A stretch of 64,000 nt of DNA from Gymnogyps californianus (lineage: Eukaryota > Chordata > Aves > Accipitriformes > Cathartidae): assembly GCF_018139145.2 (NCBI RefSeq), contig NC_059482.1, forward strand, positions 3,670,294 through 3,734,293, written 5' to 3'. Within the stretch, counting starts at the first letter, position 1, and every line of letters starts with the position of its first letter. The position numbers and the translations under genes were made by a program. Shown in pieces: positions 11,646 through 23,400 of this stretch. Below the pieces are notes generated by a model. It was not told where the DNA came from, made no database searches, and was given only the letters and a program-made list of their open reading frames with translations.

Positions 11646-11830
11646 CGCGGCGCGGAGCGGGGCGCGGAGCCGTGCGCGCAGGCGGAGCGGGGCGCGGGGT
11701 GCGCGGGGCTGGGCGCTGGCTCCGGCCGCCGCCAAACCCCGCCTGGGGGCCGCTCAGCGCGGTGTCCCGGTGGCGGTCATTTCCGTGAGGGGCTTGTCCC
11801 GGCTGTCGGCGCGCTGAGGTCACTCTGGGA
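11433..11830 (-). promoter_or_regulatory. CpG-island promoter region of the 411-aa gene
   Basis: CpG density and GC content rise sharply over exon 1 and upstream, with many GCGC and CGCC words, then fall near 11830. No TATA box is seen on the minus strand. Two upstream ATGs lie outside the main frame (at 11838 and 11779) and would form upstream open frames if transcription starts beyond them. The exact start site cannot be fixed from sequence. Confidence 0.6.
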
Positions 11831-11849
11831 AGTTGCATTGGCTCCTTTT

Positions 11850-12249
11850 ATTTTATTTTTTTATATTTAGTTTTGAATTTTTTTTCTCCCGAGAAACGTG
11901 ATCTCGGCGCGCGTTTCGCCCAGCTGCGTGGAAGCGCTCAGAGGGAAGTGCCCCGGGAGAGAGGCACAGCCAAGTTTCTAGGAAATCCTCCGGGTTAAGT
12001 GTGGTGGTGCAGGAGAGGTGGGTTTTGGGGTCTCCTCCCTGGGGCTCTCGGGGGGGGGGGTATGAGGGCAGTATCAGCGGCTCTTCCCCGAGCCTGGAGG
12101 TTGTGCATGTTCCCAGCTCTTTGCTTCGGATGGCAGTGCCAGTTGTAGACGTCTGACCCTGTTTTATTGGGTTCTCAGCGTTAAGTGGGTCCTTCGCTTG
12201 CTCCCGACGGGCAGGGAAAAGGTTTGGCAGCCCATTTCATCCAAGGCAC

Positions 12250-12282
<33 letters not shown>

Positions 12283-15200
12283 GCAGCGGGCATCCCTTCA
12301 GCGTCTCCTGTAGGTACCATTTCTAGAAGCCGTATTTTTGAAGGCTTTTGGCTGGCTGCACAATAGATCTTTTTATTCCTTTTGCGATTAGCAAGCATTT
12401 AGTCTCATTTCCCCACACTAAAATAAAGCCAGCCCCTCAGGAGTGGTTGAAGTGTAGCTGATCTCGCTTTGGAGAAAGATGGGGCTCTCGGAACCCGTGC
12501 TTTCTTTTGTCTTCTGAGCATTTTGACTCCCTGTTAGCTCTACAGACCTCTCAGCGGACTTCCTGTTACTTCAAAAAGCATTTATTGTACATTTTTATGC
12601 CTTGTCTCAATTGTTGCTCGGTTTGGTTTTATAACCACCTCTGCTGTGGTTTGTGTTTAATGGATCAGTGCTTATGGTTCTTTTGATTTTCTTCTCTGAA
12701 TGCAACTTGTTTTTAATAACCGCCTTAGCTCTGCTGCTGCTTTTTGCCCTTTATCTAGTCTTTTCTGATACTGATGTCACTTACTCTGGCTCTATGACCA
12801 TGTTTCTAGCTATCCTTCAAAAGCTTTTAGTGTCTTAGATGTTCCTTGTACCTTCTTAAAAAGCTTCCTTATTTTTACACAGTTCCCCTTTTCTGAGACA
12901 GGGCACAACTGTTCTGCATTGCTTTATTGCTATCCACGGACCACATCAAATCAAAGGAGAAGGGCAGGAACAAAAAAGCAGAAGGCACCAGAGATTAAGA
13001 CAATGACGTTCAGAAATTTATTTCGGTAAATCGCCACTGCTTCAGTTAATATTGAAGAGGTACGTCTTAAAGTTAACCACTTGGAGTAGGCAGAGAGCCA
13101 GAGAGATAATAAGGTTATTTTCTTACTTCAGATTGTGTCGTGGAGGGACTGAGAACGCTCTAAAAATAGGAGATGGGTCACAATGTTATCACCCTGCACC
13201 TGCAGCACAGCAGATACGGTTCAGCCCAGAGAAAGGCTGCAAAGGGAATGGATTACGAAAAACAGCTTTTATTTTTAGTTAAAATTTAAGCACAGTATTG
13301 GCACAAAGCAATATTCAAGGGGGAAAGAGCCACACAAATGACAAACCTTTGGGACTTTACAAAGATGCCCATGATTAAACCCTCAGCAGCTCTACTCTGC
13401 TTGAGATGTAAGGGCCTGTGGCAAATGACAGATTCTTGTGAACTCTTCTTTTTTTTCCTAACGCCATCCACGAGCGGCTTTACTGCCCTTTGCCAAACTG
13501 CTGGAGTCCTTATACAAATAATTTGAATTTCAGTATTTGCATTTCTGAGGGGAGGGTAGATGGGGGATGAATATTTCCTATGTTCCTCTGATATGTGAAG
13601 TACTCAAAAACTGCCATAGTCTAACCAACGCATCGGTGAAGGTATTGTGGCCGTCTCTATGGAATCTGTAACAGAGATAAGCTCCGTTCCTTCCTACGAG
13701 GACAGGAGGCATGGAAACAATTTGCTTCGTGCAGCATTATGTTTCAACATTTCTTAGGTAATTTGTTTGAGGACTTGAAGTTATCTCTGGCAAACAATTT
13801 ATCTTGGCAGTATTGTTTGCTGTGGGAATGGGTTCCAAACCAGCAGGACTTGCAGAAGAACCAATGTCCTGACATGTCTGGTAATGATTTCAGCATGGCA
13901 AAACCAACGCTGTGCATATTAAAACAAGTCTAAGATCTGCTCCACATGCTTAGCAAAAATGTGGGGAGGAAAATATTCAACTGATTTGTTTGTTTTTAAG
14001 TTCAGGAGGGAATGAGGAACCTGCGACTGATGCACGGCGCTAAAAATACAGAGAATAAAGCAAGTCTGAATTTGGTTAGCATAGATTTGCTGACTTGCTC
14101 TTAAGCATCTGCAATATTGACCATCAAACTTTTCATTGCATAGTGAACCCTTTAGACAGCACTGCCTCTTTTAAATTCAGCTGCCAGGCAAAGGAAATTG
14201 GTATGTTAGGACTACATTCCATCAGAAAAAATACTTTGGCACCCTCAGAAATCAAGGGCCTGCAAAATCAGATTAAGTGTAGCTCTGAGGTCCAAACTGG
14301 TTCTCGAGATCTTTGCACTGCAGTGAGCACTGGCTGTATTTGCTCTGCAAAGCTATCCAGCCTCTCTAGCAGTGTTTGAGCAGAAATCAAAGCCAAGAAA
14401 AAAAAAATGCATCGCGGCCTCTCCTCCTCAGACAGCTGCAAATGTAACTGGGTTTTCAGAACCACATCCAGAAATAAAGGCTAGACTCACATCTATAGTA
14501 TGAGACCCAGACATGCCTGTACTTCAAGAAAGCTCAGATCTGGGAGAGAATTTCCTGGTTTCAGCCTATATTTAAGTTACATGTCATTATATGTGATGTT
14601 TCTTTAAGAAATTGTCAAATAACTGCCTTGTTTATACACCTTTTCTCCCTGCATTTATATCTGGGGATACGCTGTTGGCCAATGTCATACGGCCAGTATG
14701 ACTAACAGTATTAAGGCTGTCCCAGGGCTGCAGAAAAAAGTGAGGCACCATCCAGTGGACAAACGCACTAGTTACACGGTGGTGACAAGTTATTAAACAT
14801 CAGTTCCACAGAAATCGATTGCAAAACTTCCACTGAATTAGAAGCTTTCACTGATAAAGCATGTGTGGGAACTGCTGAAGTATACAGCCTCCTGGGTGTG
14901 ACAACATGCAGAGTCCTGTCCGGTTGATACTGCTAAAAAATCCCGACGCAGTACCTAACTTTTTTGTAACTTCTGGGTAACTGTCATGTATCGGCCATCC
15001 TGAGATACAAGCACGAGGAAGGCAATGCGTTTCAGTTTTCTCAAGGGTTATAATCACTATATATAATCAGCACTGCGCCCCCGTAAGTATGTACCCAAGA
15101 AAAAATGCTTTTCTTCATTTCGTTTTTATTCTTGGATAAATGACGTATTAGTTATATTAAGGGAAAACACGGAGGGAGAAGGAAGTTTTGGAAAAAGATC

Positions 15201-16029
15201 AGCTCTTACGATTTTGTGTCTACAGATGTTTACATACTTTCATTTGACTAGCAGAGACATTGGCATCGACTAACTAATTTCTTTTAGTACGTGAAACCCA
15301 GCTGTTGGGAAATAGAAGACTACACACAAAACCAAGCTTTTCTGAAGTCCCGAACATTTCAGCACAGAAGCAGAAGGAAATGCAAAAAAAAAAAAGTAGA
15401 AACACACATAGACATGTGGGCAGCTGTATTTTATTGTACTTATCGACACACACAGCCCCTGACGCACTTGCTGCCCATGTCCCACTAGATGGAGTTCATG
15501 CTACAAGAACAAAACAGGATTCAGAAGTGTACCCGAGCTGTTATAACTTCTGTCATCCTTCAGCTTTTTTATCTTTATATGTTTTAAGTGTATCCTCAGC
15601 TCACGCTCTGCAAGGTTTGCTATTTTGCGTCTAATTTTTAAAGCTAGTGGGTATATATTTTTCCCCAATACACAGTGGAAAATTCTGAATGAGTGTCATG
15701 CAGTAGTATTTCCATATAAAACAATTTAATTGCACTATTGATGTTGACGCCTAGGTTGACCAAATTTAGTAAACAGCCACAGAACAGGCTCTTGACTTAG
15801 GTGCCCAATCTCCCTCCTGAGACTCCATGAAGCAACTGTAACGAAGTATCACCGCGAAACCGTGTGTAGACGTAAGGCGAAAACCCTTCATGGAAGAACT
15901 GAAGTAAAACCCACTGGATCTGTATCCAGTTATCGCAGGCGCAGGCAGATGCGCTGCTGCTGGATTGCAACGCTGCTGGTGACGAAGACTTTCAAGGGAT
16001 GGAGGCAGGACCGTGCCTCGGGTGGCTGC
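11850..16029. other. Intergenic region between divergent promoters
   Basis: I find no exon with splice sites, no RNA gene and no complete mobile element. It holds an 11-G run near 12050, a 30-A run at 12251-12280 and scattered short open frames on both strands that look random. Confidence 0.5.
12251..12280. repeat. Poly-A homopolymer (30 nt)
   Basis: Thirty uninterrupted A residues in intergenic DNA. I see no target-site duplication or recognisable retrotransposed body next to it. Confidence 0.9.
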
Positions 16030-16990
16030 TCCCCTAGGGAAGCACTAACGCGATGGCTTCGGGCAGGCCGCCGGCTGTGCCCCTCCCTCACGGCCCGGGC
16101 GCTGCCCGGGGAGCGTGGGGCAGAGGCCGCCCTGTCAGCAGGCCCCATCTTCACCCTGTGACCGAGGTATCAACTCAGAAGCCTAAAAATCCAGTTTTAT
16201 CCTCAAATCATAATGCTTTGAAGATCTGAGGGGAAAAAGCCTAGCCGCGGCGGCCGGAGCGGGTACCGACGCTGGATGCAGGCCAGCTCCCGCCCCGTGC
16301 CCTCACGCCAGGCGGTGCTCGGCGCTGCACAGCGCCGGCCGGCGGCGCCGCACGCATGCGCACCGGCGGACCTTCCTCCGGCCGGACAGTCGGCGCCAAG
16401 GACGTCCCTCTCGGGGCGCGCATGCGCACAGCGGGCCGTGCCCCTCCCTCCGTCGTGAGCGCCTGCGCAGTGCGGCCAGGGGCCAGCCCCGCCCGACGCG
16501 GCGCCTGCGCAGTGCGGGGCGCCCGGCTTCCGCCTCCTGCGGCGCTGCCCTTCCCGCTTCCGGGAGTCCTCGGCTCCGCGGAGCGCCCGGCCACGGGCAC
16601 GGTGGCGGCGACGGCGGCGGTCCAGCGGCGGGGGCTCGGCCCCGGCTCGCCCCACCGCGCCGCCGGCACGGCGCCAGCCGCAGCTCTGAGGGCAGCGGGG
16701 CCGCCGCCGCTGAGGTAAATCCACTCGCATTCCCTCCCCGGGCCACCTTCCCCTCGCCGAGCCGGTTCCCCTCAGGGCGCCCGCCGCCGGTCCCCCGGGC
16801 CGGGCCGCAGCGGACCTTCCCTGCACTCCCCCCGGCCCTCGCGGAGGCCGGCCCCGCGGGGAAGGAGCGTGGTGGCCCGGTGAAGCCCCGGTGAAGGACG
16901 AGCGGGGAAGGTTAGGGGGATCAGCCTCCTCTCCTGGGGCAGGTCGGGCTGAGGGCTGGGCGCCCCGTCAGCCCCGTCCCTGCCGGTGTT
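16030..16990 (+). promoter_or_regulatory. ZDHHC7: CpG-island promoter of ZDHHC7
   Basis: The GC-rich, CpG-dense block contains NRF1-type palindromes: CGCATGCGCAC at 16353-16363 and GCGCGCATGCGCA at 16416-16428. It also has two identical 17-bp copies of GCGCCTGCGCAGTGCGG at 16459-16475 and 16501-16517, and ETS-type CTTCCGG at 16557-16563. There is no TATA box. This is typical of a housekeeping gene with dispersed start sites. Transcription most likely begins near 16560-16620, just before the non-coding exon. Confidence 0.75.
16600..16714 (+). other. ZDHHC7: Probable non-coding exon 1 (5' UTR) of ZDHHC7
   Basis: The GC-rich stretch ends in CTGAG followed by a GTAAAT donor at 16715. It has no continuing reading frame into exon 2, whose ATG lies only 17 nt after its acceptor. 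The 5' boundary is approximate. Confidence 0.55.
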
Positions 16991-17870
16991 TGGTGTCAGT
17001 TCTTAGCGGGGTGTTTCTAGGTCTGGGCTGTGCTCCTGCCTCTGTGCGGGTTATTTGGAAGAAAAATAAACATCATCTGTCAGCAGCCGTGGAACCAAGT
17101 GCATGGAAGTGTCCCTGTGCCCCAGCACAGTTGTGTTGTGGAGTCTCAGCTGCCGCCGTGGGAAGCTGAAAGCGGAGGGAACAGCAACCATTTGACACAC
17201 ACGCTTTTCAGTAATGTCCTAGCACTTGCTCTAGGGAGTTTTGCTGATTTATGTGGTGCTAGTTTTCCTTATTGCTAGGAGGGAAGAACAGCACTTACAC
17301 GAAGTGGGAATGCAGATAGTTCACACTCTGAAAAATGAGAGGGTAGATTCGTACAGCACAGCACGTATGGGATCTGTGCCGTAAAAAAAAGATTGGGAAA
17401 TCATTGGCTGTTTTCCATACTACATATACAGTTGTATAATGGTATCGGGATGCTGAATTACAGTGATGTAACTGTTTGCTTTGCTGAAGACATAATTAGG
17501 TTGAAGTCACTGTGACTGTTCACATTAACAGACTTAAATTAGATCTTTTGAAGTGGATGCTCTCTGACTTTGAAAATTTACAGATAAAGTAGAGCCATAC
17601 CGATTCATTAGTAGATGAAACTGATGTAAGATTTTAGCGGTTTTAGATTAGATTAAATAGCTGAAAGCTCTTTGTGGCTAAAAGAAATTGATAATACTTT
17701 TCATCTCTCTAAAACTTCCTTGGTTTTGCTGTAACGTAGTATATTTTGTATCGTATATATCTGATGGATTTCTTTTTTATGCCTTTTATGAAGACATAGA
17801 ACTTGTAAGGAAAGTAAATTGATAGAATTCTGCAGCAGTTGAAAGGCTGAAGATGAAGAATATGAGGAGG

Positions 17871-17908
17871 AAGAGGAAATATGAGGCTGAAGAGGAAATA
17901 TGAGGCTT
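17871..17908. repeat. 19-bp direct tandem duplication
   Basis: Two adjacent copies of AAGAGGAAATATGAGGCT plus one further base (G in copy 1, T in copy 2) lie in a purine-rich part of ZDHHC7 intron 1. Confidence 0.85.
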
Positions 17909-20235
17909 TATGTGTGTCTGATAAGAGGAACCATTGAAACAAAGGCTTTAACACTTTAATTGATATTGAAAATTGCTAGTGAAAATAGTTCAGCTTTGAT
18001 TGATGACATTACTTTTTGGAACCTGGAAGGAGGAATCACATGTGGATATGGATATAATAACTGACAGGAAAATATGCTTGCCAGCCTGATATCATAGCGC
18101 AATCAGTAAATGTGATACCCAAGCTATCTTCAATTGAGTGTGAGAATATAGCGTATATTGATGAATGCAAAAATTAGAATTAAAAAATTATCCTCTAAAG
18201 TAGAATGTGATTCATCCAACTGCCATTGGCAAAGGAGTAAAACTTTGAGTTTCCACATAACAGTACTGATACTGGTTTAAGCACCTAGCTTTCTGGAGTC
18301 TAATCTGAATTTGAGTTTGTAGCCCTATTGCAAAAGAGGTCAGATACAAAGCCCAGCCATAGATTGTGTTCATGTCCTTCTTTCAAGTAAAGGTTGTTCT
18401 TTAATCCAGAAGTGTTCTGTCCTTGCTGTTGTAGCTCAGTGAACTTGTGTATCGGATAGTGTGTATCTTTGCTGGGCACCAAAGTATCGTGAAATATATT
18501 TTCTTTGACTTCCACATCTGTGGGGGAAAAAATCTGTTGCCAAAAAGATACCTTGCTGAACATCTCAGATGTTATTTTTGTGCTTATGGAAAAGTGACTT
18601 GGTATCACAAATCTATCGGGTTTAATGCTGATAGCAAAGCTCTTTAATACTTTTTATAAATATGTGTTCTGAAGACATACATAGTTTTTTTTCTTTCATT
18701 TTGCATGACTTGTTTTACCCTGAATTGTCATTGCTGGGTTTTGAGGATGTTTATAGAGATGCTACTGGCATAAAGACGTAAGTAATTAGATGACCAGCTT
18801 CCCAGTAAGACATCCATACTTATGCTTAAATACTTCTTCTATATACCCTTTTTCTGAGATTATTTAGAAGAAGCATATCCCCTTTTCAAAGCTGAAAAGA
18901 AACAGTTCCAGTGTTTTCCTATGGCCTGGCACTTGCTGTATAGTAAGAGACTGACATAAGGAGAATCATTACAATAGCTTGAAACTTGACTGTGTTAAAT
19001 AGGTACTTACTGAAGATTGTGTCTTGAATGTGTTGCCAGGTGTTTGCATATAAACAGCATCACGTGAGTTACGTGTTTCCACTGTGAAGTGTCGCTGTAT
19101 GCCTGAAGTAGAGCAGATACGGGTCAGCACAAAGAAGGGCTACAAGGCATAAACAGGAAATTCATGAGATAAAAATGGTACAAAAAATATTAAGTTAGAG
19201 CAAAAGCAGCAAAGATTTAGAGAGATGATGAGCGATGCCACTGAGGGTATGGGATAGATTTGGGGATAAGTCGGTAATAACGCTTTGGGGTTGTATCATG
19301 GGTTGCTGTCACAAGCTGTTTCAGCTGTTCTTTTCCAGAGTTGTGTGCACTGTTACATATGTCCCAGATTCTTGAAATTGGGCATATCGCTTTGTAATTA
19401 CAGATAGCAAAAGTTGAGTGTGTCAGGGCTAAATTGGGATTGTAGCTGATTGACTGGTTCTTTTGAAAACTTGCTACTCTAGCTGTTCTTACACATTATG
19501 GTTGCTGAGAAAGGTCAACCGTGAAGCCCTAGCAGAGGGCTCCTTGTACAGAGCTAGGCTGTTGCTGGGGCTGAGCTAAAGGGTTTTCAGTGCAGTTACT
19601 GGTTGATGAAGTTATTCAAGTAGTTTTATTTGTTTACTGTGAGGTTGTTTGCTAGACCAGTCACTGAGAAGTTGAAACAAGCCACAGTTTACTTATTAAA
19701 TGGCTTTGCAGTTTGGATTGCATGTATCTGTAGTAAAAAGTAGGTTATTCACCTAAATTAGGCGTGATTATGTCTAGACATTATCTGATGGATATTTAGC
19801 TGTCAGCAATGAATGGTCCAGATTGCCCATGGAATTGGATGCAGTAGTAGGTGTGTCCATTTGGTTTACTTAAAATTTTTGCAGTTATTGAAGTTAATGT
19901 TTACACTGTAACCTTTTAATGAGACCACAGTTCTGTGATTTTGATTTGCCACCAACGCTGTGCTTTCTAGGTAGGATTTAAATCCATCGTATGTAAGCGC
20001 CGCGGGATTATTGTTCTGGTGTGCAATATCTGTTAGTGTGCCTACAACTATTGACTTATCAGTACGCAATCAGAAATGTTGAAATAAAAGCATTCTCTTT
20101 ATTGCATTGTAACTGAAATATGAGGAATCTTAGGAACTGTTGTATAGCTTGAAGGAAAAAGTGACCAAAAAAGATTTAGGCTTTGACAGCTGATGGATTT
20201 TTAGGCTGTATATAAATTCTTATCTGTATATCTGT

Positions 20236-20281
20236 TTAAAAAAAAAAAAAAAAAAAAGAAAAATTAGATTTTTTTTTTTTC
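20236..20281. repeat. Poly-A / poly-T homopolymer pair
   Basis: About 20 A, then a short spacer, then about 12 T. The pair could form a hairpin in RNA; it most likely reflects simple-sequence growth. Confidence 0.75.
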
Positions 20282-20386
20282 CTACAACAATGTTTTTCCT
20301 TTCTTCCTCAAAAAATAGCAGAGAAAAGAACTGTGCTTAACACTGAAGTGCTCTTTTTTTTATTTAATTGACCGTGCAGGGGCCTC

Positions 20387-20412
20387 ATGATACAATAGTT
20401 GTATTGTATCAT
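20387..20412. repeat. Perfect 11-bp inverted repeat with 4-nt loop
   Basis: ATGATACAATA and TATTGTATCAT flank GTTG. The arms pair completely. It stands alone in ZDHHC7 intron 1 with no surrounding element that I recognise. Confidence 0.85.
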
Positions 20413-23400
20413 TCATCTTCCTCATGCCTTTGGTAACCTTCTTCCAGTAAACTTAGAGAAGGGAGATTTGCTGTTGCAGTAGATCTTCTTTAGCCCCATT
20501 GGAAAACTAAAAACATCTTAGGCACAGTCATTTTACAAGACCATCTTTGCAGTGATCATGGGTTTGTAATGTAACTTCGTCAAAGTTTTTTTTATTCCAA
20601 TAATATATCTGCATTTCGGGCCTACGTTACATTAACAGTGAGGTGCAGGTCAGATGAGACATTCTCAACCTGAGAATTTCAAATAACACCTAAGAGTGGA
20701 ACTGCATTGGATTAGGTTTAATCTAATCACCTGTGCAAACAGATGACGTTTTGCATGAAACGTTGAATAATTTAGTGTTATCTTCCAATGCTAGATGAAG
20801 GTTTTTAAAAGGTCAAATTAAAAACTTGCTTGGCATATTAGAGGTTGAAGAGACATGCTTTCTCCTGGAGATTTGTACTTTAAGTATACAACAAAGACTC
20901 AATGTAAATTTGGTTAGGACAGGCATTGAAGCAAATAAATTAATAGTCTAGAGGAAAGCTGTGACCATCTCAGTGGGGATGCTTAGCTCTTTATAAAGTC
21001 TAAGTGCTTTTCAAACATTGATGCTCTTCCCCTTGAAGGGGACCAAGGTGGGGCGTAATGGTGTAGGCAGCTGGAGAGGTGAACAACATACAGGAGCAGG
21101 GGAGATAGAACGGGAGAGGGAAATCACATGAGAATGACTAAATCTGTTATTCTTGCAAAAGCTGAACTGTGGTGGCACTTCTATATAAACCAATAACTGA
21201 TGAGGCTATGATAAACACTGATATTTTGCACAGAATTGCATTTAGGAGTAGGGAACTGACTGAACAAATCGTGTCCCTGTCTTGTCAATAAATTCTCTGT
21301 TAACAATTGCAAATGATTACTCTGACTTTAATATTTCACCTGCAGAGGCTTAGCATGTCATCTTCTATTGCTTGTCATCTTCGCCTCAGAGAATGGGTGG
21401 GTGACATTGCAAATTAATGTGATACACTCAACCTGTCTTCTTTTTGTGTGTTTCTACTTAGCTTCCACAAAATGCCATGTCAATGACAACTTAATGACTG
21501 TGGATTTCACAATATTGTGAAAACTTGTTTAACAAAAGTATAAAAGCTTATTTATAAAGCAAAACAGAAAGCAACCAGTAGCTTCATGCAGTTATGTGTG
21601 AATAATAAGCGTTTGCATTACCTTTTAGGCTTGCAATAGAATATATGAGTTTGTTTAAATAAGACAAGAGGCTTCTCATTTTCAGGGGAAGTCTGCATTG
21701 GTATAATTCCCCTTGAATTGGGAAAATTTGAAAATGTATACTGAAGAACTCTATCAGTAATGTTGTATTTGGAATATTTTTTTCTAACAAGCTGGCTTCA
21801 GAAGCTTTCCTTTATTTTCTATAGCTGTTAAATGCCAGAATCCTTACATTACTGTCAAAATATATTAATTTAAATTAACTTTCCAAATAAAAGAGTGAAG
21901 CTTCCATGTCACAAAGCTTATTTTAAATACTAGAAAATAAAAGAACTGAAGAAATAAACCTAGGTACTTCTTTAGCCAACTTTAGTCAGACACAAATTTG
22001 AAATTCCTACTCCAAGCTAGTCATTTTATCCTGTACTATATAAAACAGAGCAAGAAAATCTTCCTTGATCACGTATGGGGGATTTAATTGCCAGACAGAT
22101 GTTATAGTTTGCAGCAGTAGGACTGGGTGAGAGAACGGCAATGGCAGTCAATGTTGTTGCGCGGAACAGGGGTCCCAACTTAATTTGCCAGAAACCAGTG
22201 CAGCAGCAGCAGCACTTTCTGTGCAGCATGCATGTGATCACTAACTTTACCAGTCAGAAATTCAGGCCCACACCTCTTCTGTTCTATTCCCCAAATAGAC
22301 ATCTAACTCAAGGTTTTGTGCTGCAGTCCTGCTCCAAATGCCATGTGGTGATTTCCAAAAGTTAACTGCTAAATTTTCAAGCTTTGAAGTACCTGGTTTT
22401 CTAAATAAAATAGGTTCCTCCTCCTCTTCTTTCACTATGAAAAAGGAAATCTTCTACACTTTTAAAACTACTGATGCTCACTTACTTTACACAGTCTGTG
22501 ATGGATTTGAGTATTATGTCTCTAAGTGTATATTCCCTTTGGCATAGTTGTGGGCCATTTTCTTTTATATACAGATTCTGGAATGAGTAGCTGCTTTATT
22601 TTAAATTGGCCATAACTTGGTGTAATAATTAGAGTTAAAACAATTTTTCCTATCTTATCTTACAATTATAAAAATAGTGGTAGGCATGTATACTTGTTAT
22701 TAATAACCTGCTACCAAAACCCTTGCTGTAAGCCCTGAAGACAATCAAGTAAGATTATTGGTTTTTGCATACTCTATCTCTTAGTCATACAGGAGTGACA
22801 AACAGGAAAAAGAAGTAGGTCTTTGGATACATTCGTTTGTAATGCTAAAATCTGGATATCCAACTCATCTTTAAAAACAATGAACAAGACAGATATAATG
22901 TTACTTGAAGCACTGTTCAGAGTTTTTTAGTTTGTTCTTTGATAGCTTAATCTAAAAGTTTTTTTCCTCTTGGTCAGAAGCTTGTTTGCTGTAAGTACAT
23001 GCAGCGTATTTCAAAGTACTACTATCTATGGATATTATTTGTGCTTAACACTATTTTCCTGATGAAGCAAGAGTGCTTTACTAATCAGTTTGTTGATGAT
23101 GTCTTTTCAGATTACATCAGATATGACTATGTGAATAGCCTAGGATAGCCCAAACGAAGGACATGATGTCAGAATAACATACAAAACATTTGTGAGGTAT
23201 GTGGGGGTTTTTCCTGTTGTCCTAAAAAATTTCTTGGTTGTCTTTAATACAGTTAAACAAAATGAATACAGTAATTTTATGCCATTTCATTTGTATGCTG
23301 AAGGAGTTGCTTACAGAATTGATCTAAAATTCACATTTGTCATGACATACACAAATGCTGATTTTTTTTTTTTCAGAATCTTGATGTCTGTTCTGATATA

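Noticed and set aside
10936..11838. Long open frames (226-300 codons) on both strands across the GC-rich block
   Set aside because: They arise from the G/C-rich repeats and CpG island, overlap in several frames, are dominated by Pro, Gly, Ala and Arg, and most of their length is intron 1. Only the part 11433-11645 in one frame is coding.
12251..12280. 30-A run as the tail of a processed pseudogene
   Set aside because: No open frame, target duplication or recognisable gene body precedes it on the plus strand.
16203..16826. Open frames of 120-207 codons in the ZDHHC7 CpG island
   Set aside because: High GC removes stop codons on both strands. They overlap each other, are Ala/Arg/Gly-rich and lie over the promoter and non-coding exon.
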